Shown: positions 9,766-19,206 of the stretch, piece by piece
Layout: every line of letters begins with the position of its first letter
How positions within the stretch are numbered: position 1 is the stretch's first letter
NCBI GenBank assembly: GCA_028710895.1
Contig: JAQTTH010000011.1
Coordinates: forward strand, 1 to 64,000
Direction of reading: 5' to 3'
Length of the DNA: 64,000 nt
DNA from: Paludibacter sp.
GTDB taxonomy: Bacteria; Bacteroidota; Bacteroidia; Bacteroidales; Paludibacteraceae
The notes under the pieces: generated by a model
Told to the model about the DNA's origin: nothing
Databases searched by the model: none
What the model saw: the letters and a program-made list of their open reading frames with translations, nothing else
Translations under genes and position numbers: made by a program

Positions 9766-10602
9766 ATGAAACGCATCTTCTTCTCTATTTATCTTTTGTC
9801 TATTGCATTACTAATGAATGCAGCAAAAGTTGACACGCTGGTAGTTTACAGCAATTCGATGAAAAAAAATACCAAAACATGTGTTGTTACTCCCGATAAT
9901 TATACCAAAACGGGGAAGTCTTACCCCGTGCTTTATTTATTACACGGGTACAGTGGAAATTTTGCATCCTGGGTAAATGATTTTCCTGAGATCAAGCAAT
10001 TTGCAGACCAGTATAGCATGATTATAGTGGGGTGTGATGGTGATTTCTCAAGCTGGTATTTCGACAGCCCTATTGATCCAACAATGAAATACGAAACCTA
10101 TATCACAAAAGAATTGACCGGTTTTATTGATAATACATACAATACAACAAAAAGTAGAGAAGGCCGTGCAATTTCGGGTTTAAGTATGGGTGGACATGGT
10201 GCACTTTATTTATCAATGCGTCATCAAGATATTTTTGGTGCATCTGGAAGTATGAGTGGAGGTGTCGATTTTCGGCCATTTCCCCTGAAATGGGATTTAG
10301 CTAAACGACTAGGCGATATGGCTTTGTATCCTGAAAATTGGGAGAAAAATACCGTGATATCTCAATTGTATCTAATTAAGAACGACGGATTGGCGATGAT
10401 AATTGACTGCGGTACGGATGATTTTTTTATTTCTGTAAACCGACAACTTCACGAGAAAATGCTTTATTTCAACATTAAGCATGATTATATCGAAAGTCCC
10501 GGTGGACATACAAGGGAATACTGGAATAATGCTTTACAATACCAAGTCCTTTATTTCGATAGCTTTTTTAAAGATAAATTGTCAAAACTTCAGCGTAAGT
10601 AA
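9766..10602 (+). CDS. Secreted esterase, CE1/esterase-D-like alpha/beta hydrolase
   Basis: 278 residues with a signal peptide (MKRIFFSIYLLSIALLMNAA). The alpha/beta-hydrolase fold shows LYLLHGYSG (oxyanion region), the nucleophile elbow GLSMGGHG with Ser140, an Asp in DCGTDD and the catalytic His in GGHTREYW. This pattern is common in feruloyl or acetyl esterases of the CE1 type from Bacteroidota. It probably removes acyl side groups from plant-type polysaccharide. Esterase D-like cytosolic enzymes share the motif, but the signal peptide argues for export. Confidence 0.8.
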   Translation: MKRIFFSIYLLSIALLMNAAKVDTLVVYSNSMKKNTKTCVVTPDNYTKTGKSYPVLYLLHGYSGNFASWVNDFPEIKQFADQYSMIIVGCDGDFSSWYFDSPIDPTMKYETYITKELTGFIDNTYNTTKSREGRAISGLSMGGHGALYLSMRHQDIFGASGSMSGGVDFRPFPLKWDLAKRLGDMALYPENWEKNTVISQLYLIKNDGLAMIIDCGTDDFFISVNRQLHEKMLYFNIKHDYIESPGGHTREYWNNALQYQVLYFDSFFKDKLSKLQRK

Positions 10603-10637
10603 ACTCGGATTCTGAATTGTTACAAATTTGAGAATAA

Positions 10638-11408
10638 ATGAAAAATAAAATCTTATTAATCATGTGTCTATTATTGTTAAATTTAATAGGTAGATCGCAG
10701 GCTAAGCCAAAATTTCATACACCTCTAAGTTATGAAATAGCTGGTAAAAGGGCTGATTCTATTTTGTCAAAGATGAGTATTGAGGAAAAAGCTCAACTCA
10801 TCAGCGGAGATAATTCGTTTTATATTAGAGGATTCAAGAAATGTGGTATTCCAGAATTGTATCTTTCGGATGCTACTCAAGGAGTACATATAAGGAAAGA
10901 GTTGAGCAATCAAATGGAAAAGTCTACTGCATTTCCTTGCCCACTGGCGTTATCCGCAACATGGAACCCTCAATTGGCTCAAAAATATGCTAGCAGTATA
11001 GGTGAAGAGTGTCGTGCCGGAAATGTTGCCGTATTATTAGGCCCCGGAATGAATATCTATCGTGTTTCACAATGTGGACGCAACTTCGAATATTTTGGAG
11101 AAGATCCATTTCTGGCAGCACGTATGATTGAAAACTATGTAGTAGGAATTCAAAGTACCGGAACATTGGCTACCTTGAAGCATTTCGTATCTAACGATGA
11201 ACGTACACTTCATGAAATCTATCTTCCAGCATTTAAAGCCGGAATTGATGCAGGCGCGATGTCTGTGATGACTTCATACAATCAGTTAAACGGTGAATGG
11301 TGTGGCCAAAATAGTTATGTCATCAATGAGTTGCTGCAAAATGATCTGGGTTTTCAGAGCTACTATAAAGAAGTTAAGTCTGGAACAGTTTTTGTTAAAT
11401 ATCACTAA
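10638..11408 (+). pseudogene. GH3 glycosidase remnant, C-terminally truncated
   Basis: 256 residues with a signal peptide and a normal GH3 start (GPGMNIYRVSQCGRNFEYFGEDP). Compared with the related copy at 25773 it has lost 13 codons in frame after KHFVSND, and it diverges after NDLGF, just before the nucleophile (the sister copy continues NGLVMTDW). The last ~16 codons are unrelated to GH3. The product lacks the catalytic Asp and the whole C-terminal domain, so it cannot be an active GH3. A larger deletion joining two gene ends is the simplest explanation. Confidence 0.8.
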
Positions 11409-11428
11409 ATACTAATATTATTTTTACA

Positions 11429-13744
11429 ATGAAACACTTTAATATCAATACTTTAATATTCATAGGATTGACTTTATGCCTGATTCCAGATAGTAAATTA
11501 TTCGGTCAGGTTCAATATGTTAATCCATTGATTGGTACAAATGAGCGAGTCGTCAGTGGAACCGGAAAATTCGACCGAACCGACCGGGGTAAAACCTATC
11601 CATTGGTGGGTGTCCCGAATGGTATGAACAACTGGACAGCCCAAACGCTGGAAGGAGAAAGGAAAAATGACCCACCCTATTATTACGGTGACAAGGGAAT
11701 TCAGGGCTTCCGTAACAGCCATTACATGAGTGGTTCGGCGGTTAAAGACTACGGGACCTTTACCATAATGCCCATGTCGGGTCAATTAATTCCCGGAGCA
11801 AAAGATCGTGCATCAGCATTCAGCCACGACACAGAGGTTGCATCTCCCATGTATTATTCGGTTTTTATGGAGCGTTATAAAGTATTGGCCGAACTTACGG
11901 GTTTATCCCGATCTGCCATGATAAAATTTACGTTTCATTCCAACGATTCCCATTATGTGGTCGTTGAACCTAACAGTGACGAGGGCAACGGATATGTGGA
12001 AATTATCCCAGAAAGAAACGAGATTGTAGGCTACAATCCGGCTTACCGCATATATCAGGGCTGGGGCAGTCCGTCCGGTTTTAGCGGCTATTTTGTTGTC
12101 AGGTTCGATAAGGCATTTGCTGAATATGGAATATGGGAAAATACTACCGTTAAAAAAGGGCAGAAACAAATTAAAGGAGAAAAACAGCCGGTTGGTTCTT
12201 TCGTCCGATTTTCTGAAACCCCTGAAGTTATCCAGGTCAGGATGGGTAGTTCGTTCACAAGTATGGAAGAGGCTCGCCGGAATCTTGAGTCAGAAATTCC
12301 GAAGTGGGATTTTGAAAAGGTAAAAAGCACATCGGAGGCTTCATGGAATGAGAGATTAGGTAAGATAAAGGTAAAAGGGACGTCAAAAGAGGACCTGGTG
12401 AAGTTCTACACGGCCATGTATACGGCCAACCAGTTGCCCAGGGTATTTAGCGATGCAGATGGCTCGTATGTTGAGTTTGCCGGCGGAAAACAGGTACACC
12501 AGGCCAAAGGGTTCGACTATTACACCGATTATTCCATGTGGGATACTTACCGCGCAGTTCAACCGTTGTATACGATCACCAACCCAGATCGTGATCGCGA
12601 TATGGTCCGTTCGTTTATCCTGATGGGCCAGCAGGGTGGCTGGCTGCCTATTTTCCCATTGTATAATAATTATACGTCGGCCATGATCGGCGATCACGGC
12701 GTATCGTTAATCGGAGATGCTTACCTGAAAGGCATAAAAGGTTTCGACATTGAGTCAGCATATACCCTGATGCGCAAAAACGCTTTTGAATATAACTCCG
12801 ATTACGCGAGTTATAGCGATGGAAAAGGACGTAGGGCTTTGAATTCGTACCTGAAATATGGTTACATCCCGGTGGAGGATACCATAAAGGAAGCATTCCA
12901 CTATCGTGAACAAGTGTCGCGTACCATGGAATATGCGTACGACGACTACGTACTTTCGCAGGTGGCAAAAAAACTGGGAAAGGCGGAAGATTACAAAGAA
13001 TTGTTGCGCCGTTCGCGGAACTACAAGAATGTGTTCGATACGGTCAGTGGTTTTGTGCGTGGCCGTCATGCCGACGGGAAATGGGTGGAAAATTTTAATC
13101 CCTACGTTCACGGGTTCCACAGGAAGGATACGGGGAATTTCTTCATTTGCGAAGGCACCCCGTTTCAGTACACATGGTATGTTCCGCAGGATGTGTCCGG
13201 CCTGATCGGATTAATGGGGGGAAAAAGACCTTTTCTCGATAAACTTGACGAGTTTTTTAATGAGACCCATTACTGGCACGGAAACGAGCCCTGCCATCAT
13301 ATTTCGTATCTATTCCCGTATGCGGGCGAACCCTGGAAGACACAGAAATGGGTGCGCCATATTGTTGAGAAGGAGTACGAACCTATCCCCAACGGTTTAT
13401 GTGGTAACGATGATGCCGGGCAGATGTCGGCGTGGCTGATATTTAGTATGATGGGCTTCTACCCGGTATGCCCGGGCATGCCCTATTATGTGATTGGCAG
13501 CCCGATGTTTGAGGAGGTCAGCATCCAGGTTCAAAACAAAAAGCAATTTACCATCAGGACGATCAACAATTCTAAAAAGAACATATACATTGAGTCGGCC
13601 AGGTTGAACGGGAAGCCTTTTGACCGGTCGTTTATTTGGCATGATGAAATAGTCAAAGGGGGCGAACTTGTTTTTATAATGGGCGATCAGCCCAATAAAA
13701 CCTGGGCGACCGGTGCAGAAAGTATTCCTCCAACAATTCGTTAA
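11429..13744 (+). CDS. GH92 alpha-mannosidase
   Basis: 771 residues with a signal peptide. GH92 features include VNPLIGT near the mature N-terminus, GIQGFRNSHYMSG, GFDYYTDYSMWDTYR, HGNEPCHHISYLF and the catalytic-region CGNDDAGQMSAW. GH92 enzymes are calcium-dependent exo-alpha-mannosidases. The gene is complete and follows the GH3 remnant by 20 bp. Its codons are visibly more GC-rich than the neighbours', so it may have arrived separately. Linkage specificity (1,2/1,3/1,6) cannot be assigned. Confidence 0.9.
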   Translation: MKHFNINTLIFIGLTLCLIPDSKLFGQVQYVNPLIGTNERVVSGTGKFDRTDRGKTYPLVGVPNGMNNWTAQTLEGERKNDPPYYYGDKGIQGFRNSHYMSGSAVKDYGTFTIMPMSGQLIPGAKDRASAFSHDTEVASPMYYSVFMERYKVLAELTGLSRSAMIKFTFHSNDSHYVVVEPNSDEGNGYVEIIPERNEIVGYNPAYRIYQGWGSPSGFSGYFVVRFDKAFAEYGIWENTTVKKGQKQIKGEKQPVGSFVRFSETPEVIQVRMGSSFTSMEEARRNLESEIPKWDFEKVKSTSEASWNERLGKIKVKGTSKEDLVKFYTAMYTANQLPRVFSDADGSYVEFAGGKQVHQAKGFDYYTDYSMWDTYRAVQPLYTITNPDRDRDMVRSFILMGQQGGWLPIFPLYNNYTSAMIGDHGVSLIGDAYLKGIKGFDIESAYTLMRKNAFEYNSDYASYSDGKGRRALNSYLKYGYIPVEDTIKEAFHYREQVSRTMEYAYDDYVLSQVAKKLGKAEDYKELLRRSRNYKNVFDTVSGFVRGRHADGKWVENFNPYVHGFHRKDTGNFFICEGTPFQYTWYVPQDVSGLIGLMGGKRPFLDKLDEFFNETHYWHGNEPCHHISYLFPYAGEPWKTQKWVRHIVEKEYEPIPNGLCGNDDAGQMSAWLIFSMMGFYPVCPGMPYYVIGSPMFEEVSIQVQNKKQFTIRTINNSKKNIYIESARLNGKPFDRSFIWHDEIVKGGELVFIMGDQPNKTWATGAESIPPTIR

Positions 13745-13793
13745 ATTTCTGAATGGAATATTTCAAATTGATAATGATTAAAATACCATATTT

Positions 13794-14537
13794 ATGAAAA
13801 CCCTTCTTGCGTTTTCGATCTTTATTTTTTCAGTTCTGTTCTTTTCCCCTATGTCTTCTGATGCCAAAAAGCCTATCAGGATACTTGTTGTTACTGGTGG
13901 ACATCCTTATGACAAAGCTCCGTTCAATGAAATGTTAACCGGTATGGGTAAGAATATTACCAGTCAGGTGGTGGAATTTCCATCTGCCTTCGATCAGTTT
14001 TTACCTGAAAACAGGAGGAATTACGATGTTCTGGTTTTCTACCACATGTGGCAGAAGATTACTCAGGAGCAGGAAAAAATAGTCGCTGAATGCATCAGGG
14101 AAGGCAAACCACTGGTTGTTCTTCATCACAGTATTTGCGCCTTTGATGATTGGCCTGAATATTGGAAAATCGTTGGAGGAAAGTATTTTCACAAACCTGC
14201 TACTGTGGATGGTGAAGAATATGCTGCTTGCACCTACATTCACGACATTCACTTCAGGGTCAATATAGTAAACAAAAAACACCCTGTCACAAAAGGAGTA
14301 AAGGATTATGAAGCCTTCGATGAAACTTATAAAGGCTATTATGTGGCAAACGGAGTTGAACCCATTTTAAGCGCCACAGAAAAATCGAGCAATACAGTCA
14401 TTGGGTGGACATGGCACTACGGCAAGGCAAGGGTCGTTACCCTGCAAAGCGGGCATGCCGCGCCAACCTATCAGGATGCAAATTTCAGAAAGTTGCTTAA
14501 ACAAGCGATAGTTTGGGTCAATGCTGATGGCAAGTAA
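13794..14537 (+). CDS. ThuA-like domain protein (secreted)
   Basis: 247 residues with a signal peptide. The ThuA-like (class I glutamine-amidotransferase-fold) domain is visible in RILVVTGGHPYDKAPF, YDVLVFYHMWQ, KPLVVLHHSICAFDDWPEYW and the final GHAAPTYQDANFRKLLKQAIVWV. ThuA-like proteins occur widely in carbohydrate gene clusters of Bacteroidota, often next to dehydrogenases or glycosidases, and their chemistry is mostly unproven. It lies 49 bp after GH92. Confidence 0.85.
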   Translation: MKTLLAFSIFIFSVLFFSPMSSDAKKPIRILVVTGGHPYDKAPFNEMLTGMGKNITSQVVEFPSAFDQFLPENRRNYDVLVFYHMWQKITQEQEKIVAECIREGKPLVVLHHSICAFDDWPEYWKIVGGKYFHKPATVDGEEYAACTYIHDIHFRVNIVNKKHPVTKGVKDYEAFDETYKGYYVANGVEPILSATEKSSNTVIGWTWHYGKARVVTLQSGHAAPTYQDANFRKLLKQAIVWVNADGK

Positions 14538-14598
14538 ATACACATTTCAATTTCAATCTTTATGTTTCCTTCGTGTTGAGCATCGGATACAGGATATA

Positions 14599-14839
14599 TT
14601 CAGGTTAGGTTTAAAGTAAAAAGTCCGTTACCAATAAAGAAGGCACAAGTAATTTATAGTTTGCCCAATGAAGAATGGACAAAGCGGAAATGGGTCATTA
14701 TTCCCGTTAAAAGCTCAGACGGAAGGTGGTATCAAGTCAAAATTCCTGTTAAAATTCTTCCAGGGTTCTGGATTGGTATGCAAATGTTTCGGATGCCCGT
14801 CCGGTCTCGGTTTTAAGCTATATAGTAAGAAGTAAATAA
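14599..14839 (+). pseudogene. Frameshifted C-terminal fragment of a secreted hydrolase-like protein
   Basis: The ~310 bp between ThuA and the next gene carry a readable C-terminal fragment: an IQVRFKVKSPLPIKKAQVIY strand region, PNEEWTKRKW, then a +1 shift to WYANVSDARPVSVLSYIVRS and a TAA. The beta-sandwich look and the W-Y-x-N-x-x-D pattern resemble the C-terminal domain found after some secreted alpha/beta hydrolases. No upstream start or catalytic part is present. I call it decayed; the original family is uncertain. Confidence 0.5.
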
Positions 14840-14850
14840 AAATAGTTATA

Positions 14851-16665
14851 ATGAAAAATGTAGTTGTAGTAATTTTCGTTGCTTTATTTGGAATTATTGG
14901 AGTTGGGTACAATAATATCACCAAGAATGAAGCATCAGGTTCAAAGCCAGAAGTGATGATAAAGAGTGTCAAAAATGCAAAGGAAAAGCAAAGTGTTACA
15001 TTTCAGTACAATCTTAATATGGTTCATCACAATCCAGGTGAACCACCTTTTGTTACAAAGTATAATGATCCTTACTATCTTAAGGAGCAAGGATTTAATG
15101 GTCAGGTACCAAGGATATTTCTTCCTTGTGCTATCACTTACGATTCGTTCGATCCTGAGCTAATGCCGAAGGGTTCAAAGGCACGCACAGAGGCAGAAAC
15201 CTATGCCTTGAAAATTGACAAGGAAATACGCCAAGCAAAAGAAGCCGGAATGCCACTCTATCCGTTCACCGATTTATTAGTGGTTCCAAAGTCGATTCAG
15301 GAAAAATATGGTAAGGAGATGTCACTGGAGGGAACGGGTACTGACAAAAATGTGCTTGGAGGCACGAAGCTAAAGGCCAGCATTCTTCAACCCCGGACAG
15401 AGGAAGTGCTGCGTGCACAGATATTTGAAATTTTCAAAAGATTCCCTGATCTGGCAGGCTTGACTACACGTTTTGGAGAAACGTATATTCATGAATTTCC
15501 TGATTACGCTGGCGGTAGTCCTGCAGGAAATCCTGCAGAGCAAATTGCTTTAATAAATATTCTTCGCGATGAGATTTGCGTGAAGCGGAACAAGAAACTT
15601 TTCTATCGCACATGGGACTTTGGTCATTTTCATACAAACCCTGCTTATTATCTTGAAGTTACAAATGCAGTAGAACCTCATCCCAATCTGGTATTCTCCA
15701 TCAAACACGTGCAGTCCGATTACATACGCCTCAAACCGTTTAATCCTTGCCTGGGTATCGGAAAACATCAGCAGATCGTTGAGATTTCATGTAATCCAGC
15801 AGGATTATACGGGAAAAATGCTCACCCATATTACATCGGCAAGGGTGTTATTGATGGATGGGAAGAATTTGCGTGGATTAAAAATACAGGCCCGGCCAAA
15901 TGTCTGCACGACTTATTAAAATGTCCGCAGGTAATTGGAATCTGGACATGGGCTCGTGGGGATGGATGGGCGGGTCCCTATATCAACAACGAGCTTTGGG
16001 TTGATCTGAATATTCAGGTTTTCACTCGTTTTGCCCGTGAACCATGGCGCTCGGAGGAGGAGTTGTTTAACGATGCAGCCCGTTACCTTTTCGGGATTGA
16101 TGGAGATGATTTGATAAAATTGCGTAAGCTTTGTTTACTCTCTGCATCAGCTGTTATGCACGGACAAGCTTCTGTTTATGCCAATGTGAGTGATTGGTGG
16201 TGCCGTGACGAGTATTTGACTGCAATTGATTTGAGTATGGTCATCAAAAATGGTAAGATTAAGGAGGTATTAGAGGAAAAGGCTGAGGCAGTGAAGATGT
16301 GGCGAACGATTGAAAAAATAGCCAGGACAATTCATCTGCCGAATAAGGCTGATCAGGAATTTCTTGAAGTATCCTGTACCTATGGTCGCATCAAGTATCA
16401 GATTTTTGAACAGATATGGAAGATACAATTACTCGCTGAGGAATCCGAAATAAACAAAAAACTGCTAGATGCTGATTTGATGCAGGCTTACATCTTAACC
16501 TACGATAAACTTTGGAAGGAATGGAAAAAGCTGAAATCAGATCACTTGTGTTGTCCAACGCTTTACCGCGATGATAAGGCACAATATTGTCCATTTCCAC
16601 CATTTCGAGAAGTACTCGATCAGTACAGAGTTAAAATTGAAAAATTGAAGGCTGAAGCAAATTAA
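14851..16665 (+). CDS. Large secreted protein of unknown family, TIM-barrel-like; putative glycoside hydrolase
   Basis: 604 residues with an N-terminal hydrophobic segment (signal peptide or membrane anchor). I do not recognise the family. The first ~380 residues alternate strand-like and helix-like stretches as in a TIM barrel, with conserved-looking clusters: TTRFGETYIHEFPDYAGG, FYRTWDFGHFHTNPAYY, EISCNPAGLYGKNAHPYY and GIWTWARGDGWAGPY. The carboxylate-rich GETYIHEFPD segment could hold catalytic residues. The C-terminal ~200 residues are helical. The setting among glycosidases and esterases suggests action on a glycan; this is inference only. Confidence 0.65.
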   Translation: MKNVVVVIFVALFGIIGVGYNNITKNEASGSKPEVMIKSVKNAKEKQSVTFQYNLNMVHHNPGEPPFVTKYNDPYYLKEQGFNGQVPRIFLPCAITYDSFDPELMPKGSKARTEAETYALKIDKEIRQAKEAGMPLYPFTDLLVVPKSIQEKYGKEMSLEGTGTDKNVLGGTKLKASILQPRTEEVLRAQIFEIFKRFPDLAGLTTRFGETYIHEFPDYAGGSPAGNPAEQIALINILRDEICVKRNKKLFYRTWDFGHFHTNPAYYLEVTNAVEPHPNLVFSIKHVQSDYIRLKPFNPCLGIGKHQQIVEISCNPAGLYGKNAHPYYIGKGVIDGWEEFAWIKNTGPAKCLHDLLKCPQVIGIWTWARGDGWAGPYINNELWVDLNIQVFTRFAREPWRSEEELFNDAARYLFGIDGDDLIKLRKLCLLSASAVMHGQASVYANVSDWWCRDEYLTAIDLSMVIKNGKIKEVLEEKAEAVKMWRTIEKIARTIHLPNKADQEFLEVSCTYGRIKYQIFEQIWKIQLLAEESEINKKLLDADLMQAYILTYDKLWKEWKKLKSDHLCCPTLYRDDKAQYCPFPPFREVLDQYRVKIEKLKAEAN

Positions 16666-16705
16666 GGAAATATGACTTAACAAATTAATTAAAAACAACA
16701 AACAC

Positions 16706-17389
16706 ATGAAACTTAAAATCTTTATTATCCTACCAATAATACTCATTTTTATAGGGGGATGCATTTCACAAAAAGTTACCCGGGAAGATACGGAATGGAG
16801 TGATTTCTGGTGGGGACACGAAGGCGATACCACGAAACCCCGTGTATTATTTATCGGAAATTCCATTTCAAAAGGGTACTATCCCGCCGTCTCAGCCAAA
16901 TTATCTAGTATAGCCAATTGTGATCGATATGCCTCATCAAGGTGCATCGAAGACCCGGCATTATTCAGCGAAACAAAAATGGCTATGGCAAAGTACCACC
17001 ATGCTGTCATACACTTTAACAATGGGCTTCATGGTTGGCATCTTACCAACGAACAATACGAAAAGAGTCTAAGAAAATTTGTAAAATTTTTGAAATCAAA
17101 TAAATCAAAAGGGTGTCAACTAATTTATTCTCTTACTACCCCATATCCATCCAATGAACCTGGGGTAAAATTGGATCCTGTGAAAAACCAGATTGTGATT
17201 GACCGGAACCGGATTGCTAGTAAAATTATGGAAGAAAACAACATCCCAGTAATTGACCTGTACGGGTTAATGGAGCCGGACCTGGAGAAATACAGCGGTT
17301 CAAAAGGGAATGTTCATTATAATAGTGAAGGTTATGAGCGACTTGCTGAACAGATCAGTAGCGAGATTACAAAATTGATAGAAAAATAA
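16706..17389 (+). CDS. SGNH/GDSL-type esterase lipoprotein
   Basis: 227 residues. The signal ends in a lipobox (IFIGGC), so it is probably a lipoprotein. SGNH blocks: FIGNSISKGY with Ser53, HFNNGLHGWH (block III Asn), and HYNSEGYERLA with the catalytic His. Likely a carbohydrate O-acyl esterase. The next gene starts 3 bp after its stop, so they are almost certainly translated from one message. Confidence 0.82.
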   Translation: MKLKIFIILPIILIFIGGCISQKVTREDTEWSDFWWGHEGDTTKPRVLFIGNSISKGYYPAVSAKLSSIANCDRYASSRCIEDPALFSETKMAMAKYHHAVIHFNNGLHGWHLTNEQYEKSLRKFVKFLKSNKSKGCQLIYSLTTPYPSNEPGVKLDPVKNQIVIDRNRIASKIMEENNIPVIDLYGLMEPDLEKYSGSKGNVHYNSEGYERLAEQISSEITKLIEK

Positions 17390-17392
17390 GAA

Positions 17393-19165
17393 ATGAAATA
17401 TTTAATTTTAATTATTTTAATCGAATGGTCTTTCCTAACCTGTTTTGCCCAAAAAAGCAATGATGGTTTTGTTAAATATGAGCAGGTACAATTGACCACG
17501 TCGGAGAAGCAAACCTTGAATGAATCCTTAAAAGATATGCATGAGCGATATGATCCTGAAGGAAAGATGATCACTTCAACCTTGCATGGATATAACTATC
17601 ACACCGATGCCGAAAGTGGGGTGTACCATGATATCCGCAGTTCAATTTGGTATGCAGCCTCTTTGCTTGATCTGGGAGATAATCAATACACACAACGGGC
17701 ATTCGATGTAATTGAAAAAACGATCTCGTTACAGGATCATGATCCTAATTCCAAATCATGCGGAGTATGGTCCTATTTTCAGGAGGAACCTCTTGCGACT
17801 AAAAAGACACCGATTGACTATAACTGGGCCGATTTTAATGCAGTTACCCTGCTGGATGTCTGGATGGGGCATCAGGAAGAAATTCCGGAAGCACTGAAAC
17901 CGGCAATCAAAAATTCGATCATACTGGCTGCAAGGGCGGTTCAGAAAAGGAACTGTCAGCCTGGTTATACCAACATAGCCATAATGGGAACATATGTCAC
18001 CTATACGGTCTCACATCTGTTCGATCTTCCGGAGATGAAGGACTATGCACAAAAGCGGTTGAAGACTTTTTATGATTATACTTTGGATAAAGGTGGATTC
18101 ACCGAATACAACAGCCCCACTTATACCATTGTTGCTCTGGACGAATTGGAACACATGAAAATGCATATCATTGAGCCATCGGCCAAACAAATGATAGATT
18201 CGCTCTATTCGATTGGCTGGGAAATGATAGCCAGGCATTATCATCAGCCAACCGGTCAATGGGCAGGTCCACACAGCAGGTCTTACAGTACGTTGGTCAG
18301 CCCTTCGTTTTATGCTATCCTGAAACAGGGGTCAAACGGAAAAATCGTTACCGTTATAGAAGAAAAACGAAGAGATGTAAAGATAAAGCATCAGATTCCC
18401 GAATATCTGTTGCACTATTTTCTCTCACCCGAATATCCGCGTACAGAAACCGATGTGTTCGAAAAAACAGAACCGAAAATTATCGGAACTTGTTATATGA
18501 CTGACAAATATGTACTTTCAACGGCCAATCTATCCAGTTTGTGGATTCAACGCCGACCTTTTCTTGCTTACTGGGGTAATGCGCAGAACCCAAAATATCT
18601 TCAGGTTCGGTTTTTCCACGATTTTTACGATTTCACATCTGTAAATTTTCAAAGTCAGCAAAAAGAAAACAATGTGCTTGCCGGTATTAGTTTTTCAACC
18701 AACGGAGGAGACAAACACCCGTCTTTTGACCGCTTAAAGGATGGGAGATTTAAGGCAAAAGACCTTCGTTTGCGTTTTGAATTCGGAAATGTAAAAGCAG
18801 CAGACCTTACCATTCCATCTTCGGATAATGCCATTAAAAGTTTCTTTATCAATGGATTACAGTTCAATATTCAACTCTATCAGACAATTTTCGACCAGTT
18901 GAAAGGACATTGGGAAAAAGGTGGTGATGAAAAGTCCTCCTGGGTCGATTTTGTCATTTATTCGGGCGCTGAAACTGATTTTGACCTTTCAGAAATGAAA
19001 CAGGCAGTCATGAGTTTTACGTTTTCTATGGGAATCCAGGGAATCCATTTACCAACGGATAAACCAGATTTTTCAATAAAAGATGGGATACTGAATACAA
19101 AGTGGAATGGATTAATACTTAATATTCCGGTTAAACCGCAACCCCGGATTGGTTGGAATTTCTGA
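17393..19165 (+). CDS. Secreted (alpha/alpha)-toroid-like protein of unknown function
   Basis: 590 residues with a signal peptide (ends near CFAQK). I cannot assign a family. Residues ~40-330 look like an (alpha/alpha) toroid with repeated helical hairpins and aromatic clusters (DYNWADFNAVTLLDVW, GYTNIAIMGTYVTY, GGFTEYNSPTYT, QWAGPHSRSYS); residues ~350-590 look like a beta-sandwich. This two-part layout is shared by many polysaccharide lyases and some glycosidases. Tyr, His, Arg and Asn in the helical clusters could form a lyase-like site. With a GH105 in the same island, an uncharacterised lyase is an attractive but unproven reading. Confidence 0.6.
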   Translation: MKYLILIILIEWSFLTCFAQKSNDGFVKYEQVQLTTSEKQTLNESLKDMHERYDPEGKMITSTLHGYNYHTDAESGVYHDIRSSIWYAASLLDLGDNQYTQRAFDVIEKTISLQDHDPNSKSCGVWSYFQEEPLATKKTPIDYNWADFNAVTLLDVWMGHQEEIPEALKPAIKNSIILAARAVQKRNCQPGYTNIAIMGTYVTYTVSHLFDLPEMKDYAQKRLKTFYDYTLDKGGFTEYNSPTYTIVALDELEHMKMHIIEPSAKQMIDSLYSIGWEMIARHYHQPTGQWAGPHSRSYSTLVSPSFYAILKQGSNGKIVTVIEEKRRDVKIKHQIPEYLLHYFLSPEYPRTETDVFEKTEPKIIGTCYMTDKYVLSTANLSSLWIQRRPFLAYWGNAQNPKYLQVRFFHDFYDFTSVNFQSQQKENNVLAGISFSTNGGDKHPSFDRLKDGRFKAKDLRLRFEFGNVKAADLTIPSSDNAIKSFFINGLQFNIQLYQTIFDQLKGHWEKGGDEKSSWVDFVIYSGAETDFDLSEMKQAVMSFTFSMGIQGIHLPTDKPDFSIKDGILNTKWNGLILNIPVKPQPRIGWNF

Positions 19166-19206
19166 TTTTATTGAATTAACAAGGATAAACAATTTTATAG
19201 AAATAT

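Noticed and set aside
11498-13642. Long open frames on the opposite strand inside the GH92 gene
   Set aside because: High GC content makes stops rare; GH92 motifs fully explain the + strand.
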